Source: Candidatus Galligastranaerophilus faecipullorum (GTDB taxonomy: Bacteria > Cyanobacteriota > Vampirovibrionia > Gastranaerophilales > Gastranaerophilaceae). From it: DNA of 64,000 bases. The position numbers were made by a program, and so were the translations under genes. Where the stretch lies: assembly GCA_018713115.1 (NCBI GenBank), contig DVFS01000048.1:48078-112077 (forward strand), read 5' to 3'. Numbering within the stretch: position 1 is the stretch's first letter; each line of letters starts with the position of its first letter. The notes under the pieces were generated by a model. That model was given only the letters and a program-made list of their open reading frames with translations. It had not been told where the DNA came from and did no database searches. Of this stretch, positions 59,910 to 64,000 are shown piece after piece.

Positions 59910-60782
59910 CTATTTCATATCCTTGCCATGGTCATCTCTTAAATATGCCGTCCAGAACAAAAGTACGACAAATACAAAGGCTCCGACCATATTACCAAGG
60001 GTAACAGGCAGAAGGTTGCCCAAAAGAAACGATTTTATATTAAGACTTGCAAGCTGGTCTGCACTTAAGCCCGAAGCTGCGGCTATTGCGGGAGTAGCCT
60101 TTAAGAATAAACCGTTAGAGATAAAATACATATTTGCAATACTGTGTTCGTATCCTGATGCAACAAATGTTGTAATAGGGAAGAAAATTGCAAAGATTTT
60201 ACCTATAACGTGGCGCGAGGATGAAGCCATCCAGATTGCAAGGCAGACAAGCCAGTTGCAGAGAATACCTCTTGTAAAGGCCTCAACAAATGTCAGATTA
60301 ACTTTTGTATACGCAGTTGTAAGACCAAGCACGCCCAAAGCTTCATGGGAGTTATGAGAGCAGCCCGTAAAATAGATAATCGCTGCAAGGAGTATCGAAC
60401 CGACAAAATTTCCTGTATATACAATTGTCCAGTTACGAAGCAGCTTTGCAAGACTTGTTTTCTTTTCGATAACAGAAAAAGTCATCATAACATTACCCGT
60501 AAAAAGTTCGGCTCCGGTTAAAACAACCATCATAAGACCCGTTGCAAAGGTCATCGCCCCGATAAGTTTTGCAAAGCCCCAGCTTACGGCTTCGCTTCCC
60601 GTCATAACATTAAGCGACACCTGTGCGCCAAAGGCAATGAGCGCACCTGCAGCTATTGCAAGTACAAATGTTTTTGATTTTCTAAAGTTTGCTTTAGCAG
60701 GCATTACATTGTCTGCGATTTCATGTGCCACATGGTTGGGCGAGATACAGTCTTTAGTATCAAGATTCTGCATATCTGTCAT
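59910..60782 (-). CDS. focA: Formate/nitrite channel (FocA/NirC family)
   Basis: The 290-residue channel has six helices. GALIAFGAQVSLNVMTGSE, GLMMVVLTGAELFTGNVMM and FVEAFTRGILCNWLVCLAIWMA with the conserved GEELFTGN-type segment and Asn-Trp-Leu are typical. It moves formate or nitrite across the inner membrane. The N-terminus is long and polar. ATG 60782 follows GAAGGAGA. It faces away from the hydrogenase genes, with 281 bp between them, and fits a formate-linked anaerobe. Confidence 0.93.
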   Translation of the reverse strand: MTDMQNLDTKDCISPNHVAHEIADNVMPAKANFRKSKTFVLAIAAGALIAFGAQVSLNVMTGSEAVSWGFAKLIGAMTFATGLMMVVLTGAELFTGNVMMTFSVIEKKTSLAKLLRNWTIVYTGNFVGSILLAAIIYFTGCSHNSHEALGVLGLTTAYTKVNLTFVEAFTRGILCNWLVCLAIWMASSSRHVIGKIFAIFFPITTFVASGYEHSIANMYFISNGLFLKATPAIAAASGLSADQLASLNIKSFLLGNLLPVTLGNMVGAFVFVVLLFWTAYLRDDHGKDMK

Positions 60783-60995
60783 TTTCTTTCTCCTTCAATT
60801 CCTCTTTTTTTGACATCACAACTTCGCAAAATTTCTTTTGCAATACGGTGCATATAGTTGTCAATAAAGGTATTATTGCCGAGCTATACGGCTCTGTATA
60901 AAACTTTTTAAGTTGTTAATGACCAAAGTGCAAGCAAAATTTTATATCGTAAAATTTTAATTTCAAGCAAAAATTTTTAATTGTAAAATTTACAC

Positions 60996-61024
60996 TTGAC
61001 TTTCATTTTTGTTAGATTTATAAC
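60996..61024 (+). promoter_or_regulatory. Promoter of the hydrogenase operon
   Basis: TTGACT (60996-61001), a 17-bp spacer and TATAAC (61019-61024), each one base off consensus. It lies 40 bp before the hyfB-like start. The rest of 60783-60995 shows no gene. Confidence 0.65.
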
Positions 61025-61063
61025 ACCGTTTGTTAATAAACAGCCGAATCTGGGATGGAAGTA

Positions 61064-63040
61064 ATGAACAGTTATTTTACAGGAATTATCACATTTATTT
61101 TAAGCGGTTTTATAGCTTCGCTTTTTGCAAAAAAATATAAAACAGCGGTACTGTCGGTGTTGTGTACGGCAGCTTCAGTATTTTGCGCAACAGGTGCCCT
61201 TGAAGTTTTTACAAAAGGCGAAAGTATAAGCAGAGGATTTAACTTCAGCCCCGTATTTCAAACGGTCAATTTTACCATAGACCCCTTAAGCGCATTTTTT
61301 ATAATTGTCATTTCAATAATGAGTCTTATGGCGGTTATATATTCAAACGGATATTTAAAACCTTACCTTGAAAAATCGAAAAACATAAATTCGCATTTAA
61401 TATTTTTGCCGCTTTTAATTGCTTCAATGCAGCTTGTGGTAACCTGTTCAAATGCACTTATGTTCCTTATTTTCTGGGAAATAATGTCATTGAGTTCATT
61501 TTTCCTTGTTATATTTGAATCGGACAAAAAAGATGTTCTTAAAGCAGGGGTTAAATACCTTGTCTTTATGCATATTTGTGTAATTTTTATAATAATTGCT
61601 TTTGCACTGTGCGCCATAAACTGCGGAAGCTACGATTTCAGCGCATTTTCCGAAATGCTTAAAAATAATGCACACCTTGCAAACCTTGTTTTTGCCTTTG
61701 CTTTTATAGGTTTTGGCACAAAAGCGGGCTTTGTACCCTTTCACAACTGGCTGCCCGATGCGCACCCCGCAGCCCCGAGCCATGTGAGCGCCATTATGTC
61801 AGGTGTTATGATTAAAACAGGTATTTACGGTATTTTAAGAATGCTCTCTATTATGGGCACCCCCTCAAGAGGAGCTGCTTATGCGGTTTTAATCATTTCC
61901 GTAATATCTGCCCTGTATGGTGTTTTATATGCAATTACACAGCACGATTTAAAAAGACTGCTTGCATATCACTCTATTGAAAACATAGGCATAATCGGTA
62001 TCGGCATAGGTATCGGAATGCTGGCGCTTTCATATAATAATCCGGCAATCGCCGTTTTGGGTTTTGCAGGTGCAATTTTACACATTTTAAACCACTCGAT
62101 ATTCAAAGAACTCCTGTTTTTAAGCGCGGGAAGTGTTTACATTAAAACACATACCAGAAACATAGAAGTTCTCGGCGGGCTTATAAAATCCATGCCGTAC
62201 AGCGCCGTGCTGTTTTTAATCGGTTCGGTTGCAATATGCGCCCTGCCTCCTTTTAACGGATTTATCAGCGAATTTTTAATATACTTTGCAATGCTTAAAG
62301 GTCTTTTGATTAATAATTTCTTTGTACTCATAGTACTGTTGTTTGCAATAGCAGGTCTTGCACTTGTCGGTACAATGGCAATTCTCTGCTTTACAAAGGC
62401 TTTCAGTATAATATTCCTCGGTATGCCAAGAGGCAGCTCCGCTGCACAAAACACTTCGGACAGTGAAAAATCAATGCTTATCCCGATGGGATTTTTAGCG
62501 CTGCTGACTCTTTTAATAGGCGTAACGCCGCAGTATATGTTTAATTTTGTTTTATCGCCCGCCAGTGCGGTTATGAATCAAAGCTTTATAATACCTGTTG
62601 AATACGGCAATATAATGCAGACAATTTCAATATGCGCGCTTGCATTTATTGCTTTTATAGCCGTACTTGCAATTATCAAATTCAAATTCTCCAAAAAAAT
62701 CGCACTTCATCAAACCTGGGGCTGCGGTTATGATAAACCCAACAACTTTATGCAGTACAGCGCTTCATCTTATGCAAGTCCTTTTCTGTCAATGTTAAAA
62801 CCTTTATTTAAAAAAGTCTTTGATATTGAAAAACCAAAACATCTCTTCCCGAAAAGTGCTCACTTTTCTCTGCATATTGATGATATCGAAGAGGCATATA
62901 TAATAAATCCGCTTGTTAAATTTGACGAATGGTTTCTCTCGAAATTTGAAGCAATGCAGAGCGGAAACATTCAAAGTTACATAAAATACGGACTTATATT
63001 TTTAGTCCTCATCATAGTCGGAAGTTTTTATATAGGATAA
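61064..63040 (+). CDS. hyfB: Hydrogenase-4/Ech-type proton-pumping subunit (HyfB-like)
   Basis: The 658-residue protein starts at ATG 61064 (GGGATGGAAG spacing suits it); ATG 61055 is also in frame. It is a NuoL/M-type antiporter-like subunit with about 16 helices: DPLSAFFIIVISIMSLMAVIYS, FLIFWEIMSLSSFFLVIFE, FVPFHNWLPDAHPAAPSHVSA and LAYHSIENIGIIGIGIGIG carry the conserved Glu, Lys and His positions. The C-terminal tail WGCGYDKPNNFMQYSASSYA is the HyfB signature. It works in membrane-bound group 4 hydrogenase or formate hydrogenlyase. hyfC follows 6 bp later. Confidence 0.93.
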   Translation: MNSYFTGIITFILSGFIASLFAKKYKTAVLSVLCTAASVFCATGALEVFTKGESISRGFNFSPVFQTVNFTIDPLSAFFIIVISIMSLMAVIYSNGYLKPYLEKSKNINSHLIFLPLLIASMQLVVTCSNALMFLIFWEIMSLSSFFLVIFESDKKDVLKAGVKYLVFMHICVIFIIIAFALCAINCGSYDFSAFSEMLKNNAHLANLVFAFAFIGFGTKAGFVPFHNWLPDAHPAAPSHVSAIMSGVMIKTGIYGILRMLSIMGTPSRGAAYAVLIISVISALYGVLYAITQHDLKRLLAYHSIENIGIIGIGIGIGMLALSYNNPAIAVLGFAGAILHILNHSIFKELLFLSAGSVYIKTHTRNIEVLGGLIKSMPYSAVLFLIGSVAICALPPFNGFISEFLIYFAMLKGLLINNFFVLIVLLFAIAGLALVGTMAILCFTKAFSIIFLGMPRGSSAAQNTSDSEKSMLIPMGFLALLTLLIGVTPQYMFNFVLSPASAVMNQSFIIPVEYGNIMQTISICALAFIAFIAVLAIIKFKFSKKIALHQTWGCGYDKPNNFMQYSASSYASPFLSMLKPLFKKVFDIEKPKHLFPKSAHFSLHIDDIEEAYIINPLVKFDEWFLSKFEAMQSGNIQSYIKYGLIFLVLIIVGSFYIG

Positions 63041-63046
63041 TCAAAA

Positions 63047-63964
63047 ATGGCAATTAAAATTTTAAATTTGATAATTGTTTTATTTGTTCCGTTTTTAATG
63101 CTCGGAGTTATTAAAAAAACAAAGGCATTCTGGGGCGGAAGATACGGAGCGCCGGTATTTCAACCTCTGTATGATTTTGTAAAGCTTATGAAAAAAGATT
63201 TTGTCATAAGCAAGACAACAAGCGGAGTATTTAGAATAACGCCGGTTATTGTAATTGCAAGCGCTTTGTTTGCGGCACTTTTTGTGCCTCTGGCATCATC
63301 AAGCGCCATTATAAACATACCCGCAGGTTTTATCCTTTTTGCCTACATACTGGGATTTTCAAAATTCTTCTCCCTTATCGGCGCAATGGATACCGGAAGC
63401 AGCTTTGAAGGCATGGGTGCTTCGCGTGAAGCCTGCTTCACAACCATAGTTGAACCCGCGTTTTTTATGCTGCTCGCCTCAATTATGGCATTGAGCGGAA
63501 ATTTTACATTTGATTCTCTTTCTAAAATCATTGAAATTTCAGGCGCTTACGGTGTGCTCATTTGCGTATTTGCAGTACTGGCGCTTTTTATAATGATATT
63601 AACGGAAGGTTCGAGAGTGCCTGTAGATGACCCTGCAACACACCTGGAACTTACAATGATTCATGAGGTTATGATTCTTGATAACTCGGCTGCCGATCTG
63701 GCGCTCATTACCTGGGCTTCGGGAATAAAAATGCTGCTTTTATCTTCTTTAATCGCTGCAATTGTTATCCCTCAGGGGCTTAGCACAACGGTAAGCACTC
63801 TTTGTTATCTTGCACTTATGTTTGTAATTTCCGTTATTATAGGAACTATTGAATCCGCAACCGCAAGAATCCGCATGTCGCACGTTTTTGAATTCATTTT
63901 TGTAATGAGTTCTTTTGCGCTTGTTGTTCTTTCTCTTGTTGTTGCAAGGATGTTTGGAGGCTAA
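63047..63964 (+). CDS. hyfC: Hydrogenase membrane subunit HyfC/HycD (NuoH-like)
   Basis: The 305-residue protein has eight helices and the NuoH-family loop segments: RYGAPVFQPLYDFVKLMKKDF, GSRVPVDDPATHLELTMIHE and the Glu-rich region that follows. GSSFEGMGASREACFTTIVEP carries the conserved EGMGASRE motif. It docks the hydrogenase head on the membrane arm and helps carry protons. Start and stop spacing (6 bp each side) show one operon with hyfB and the next gene. Confidence 0.94.
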   Translation: MAIKILNLIIVLFVPFLMLGVIKKTKAFWGGRYGAPVFQPLYDFVKLMKKDFVISKTTSGVFRITPVIVIASALFAALFVPLASSSAIINIPAGFILFAYILGFSKFFSLIGAMDTGSSFEGMGASREACFTTIVEPAFFMLLASIMALSGNFTFDSLSKIIEISGAYGVLICVFAVLALFIMILTEGSRVPVDDPATHLELTMIHEVMILDNSAADLALITWASGIKMLLLSSLIAAIVIPQGLSTTVSTLCYLALMFVISVIIGTIESATARIRMSHVFEFIFVMSSFALVVLSLVVARMFGG

Positions 63965-63970
63965 GCGAAT

Positions 63971-64000
63971 ATGGAAAACGGTTTTATAATACTTTTCGGG
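63971..64000 (+). CDS. Start of a third hydrogenase subunit, probably HyfE
   Basis: ATG 63971 begins MENGFIILFG and runs off the window. By family order hyfB-hyfC is commonly followed by hyfE. Only ten residues are visible, so the call rests on position. Confidence 0.4.
   Translation, partial: MENGFIILFG

Overview
The window reads as bacterial chromosome from a non-photosynthetic relative of Cyanobacteria, most like the gut Melainabacteria/Vampirovibrionia (Gastranaerophilales type). This is an inference from gene order and families. A YggS/PipY-SepF pair, an isolated atpD-atpC pair (the other ATP synthase genes are not beside it), a Ycf45-like R3H ATPase, an ispH-rpsA pair and a hydrogenase-4/Ech-type membrane module occur together, with no photosynthesis gene in view. 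Most genes have ordinary Shine-Dalgarno sites and many start with GTG or TTG.

Layout. 1-6.9 kb: the 5' part of a zinc-ribbon/cyclase-like/ATPase protein, then pdxJ, yggS-sepF and acpP-fabF. 6.96-23.46 kb: a 16.5 kb integrated element inserted in the 3' end of tRNA-Leu(GAG), bounded by 23-bp direct repeats. It carries integrase, excisionase, a repressor with a divergent operator region, a second divergent regulator, small accessory genes, a frameshifted serine recombinase, a type I restriction-modification operon (hsdM, hsdS, two small genes, hsdR), AbiH, HigBA, an unrecognised 551-residue protein and a frameshifted Rep-like gene. It has no capsid or conjugation genes, so it looks like a mobile defence island or satellite that may replicate when excised.

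23.5-34.4 kb: host accessory genes, including a broken GNAT gene, a YgjP-type metallopeptidase, the R3H ATPase, purine nucleoside phosphorylase, a probable RNA polymerase omega, secreted proteins, three tail-fibre-like genes, a rearranged tRNA-Arg locus, lineage-specific small proteins and a candidate small RNA. 34.4-45.4 kb: core metabolism and information genes (thiC, a class II aldolase, ispH with an apparent AUA start, rpsA, dtd, a Clp N-domain array without ATPase, pcrA/uvrD, a DprA-like protein, atpDC).

45.4-60.8 kb: nupC, a transmembrane/coiled-coil protein overlapping an ADP-ribosyltransferase-like ORF through a frameshift signal, tcdA, two orphan sugar-ABC permeases, a glycosyltransferase, tRNA-Ala and tRNA-Ser, a nucleotidyltransferase, Hsp20, a DNA glycosylase, a degenerate M48 protease, a CoA-transferase pair, an OprP-like porin and a formate/nitrite channel. 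61-64 kb: the start of a HyfB-HyfC-HyfE hydrogenase membrane module. The formate channel, CoA-transferase and hydrogenase together suggest fermentative anaerobic energy metabolism.

Four loci (serine recombinase, Rep, GNAT, and the ART-like gene) show reading-frame breaks, three of them at homopolymers. True decay, programmed frameshifting and assembly error cannot be separated from this sequence alone.
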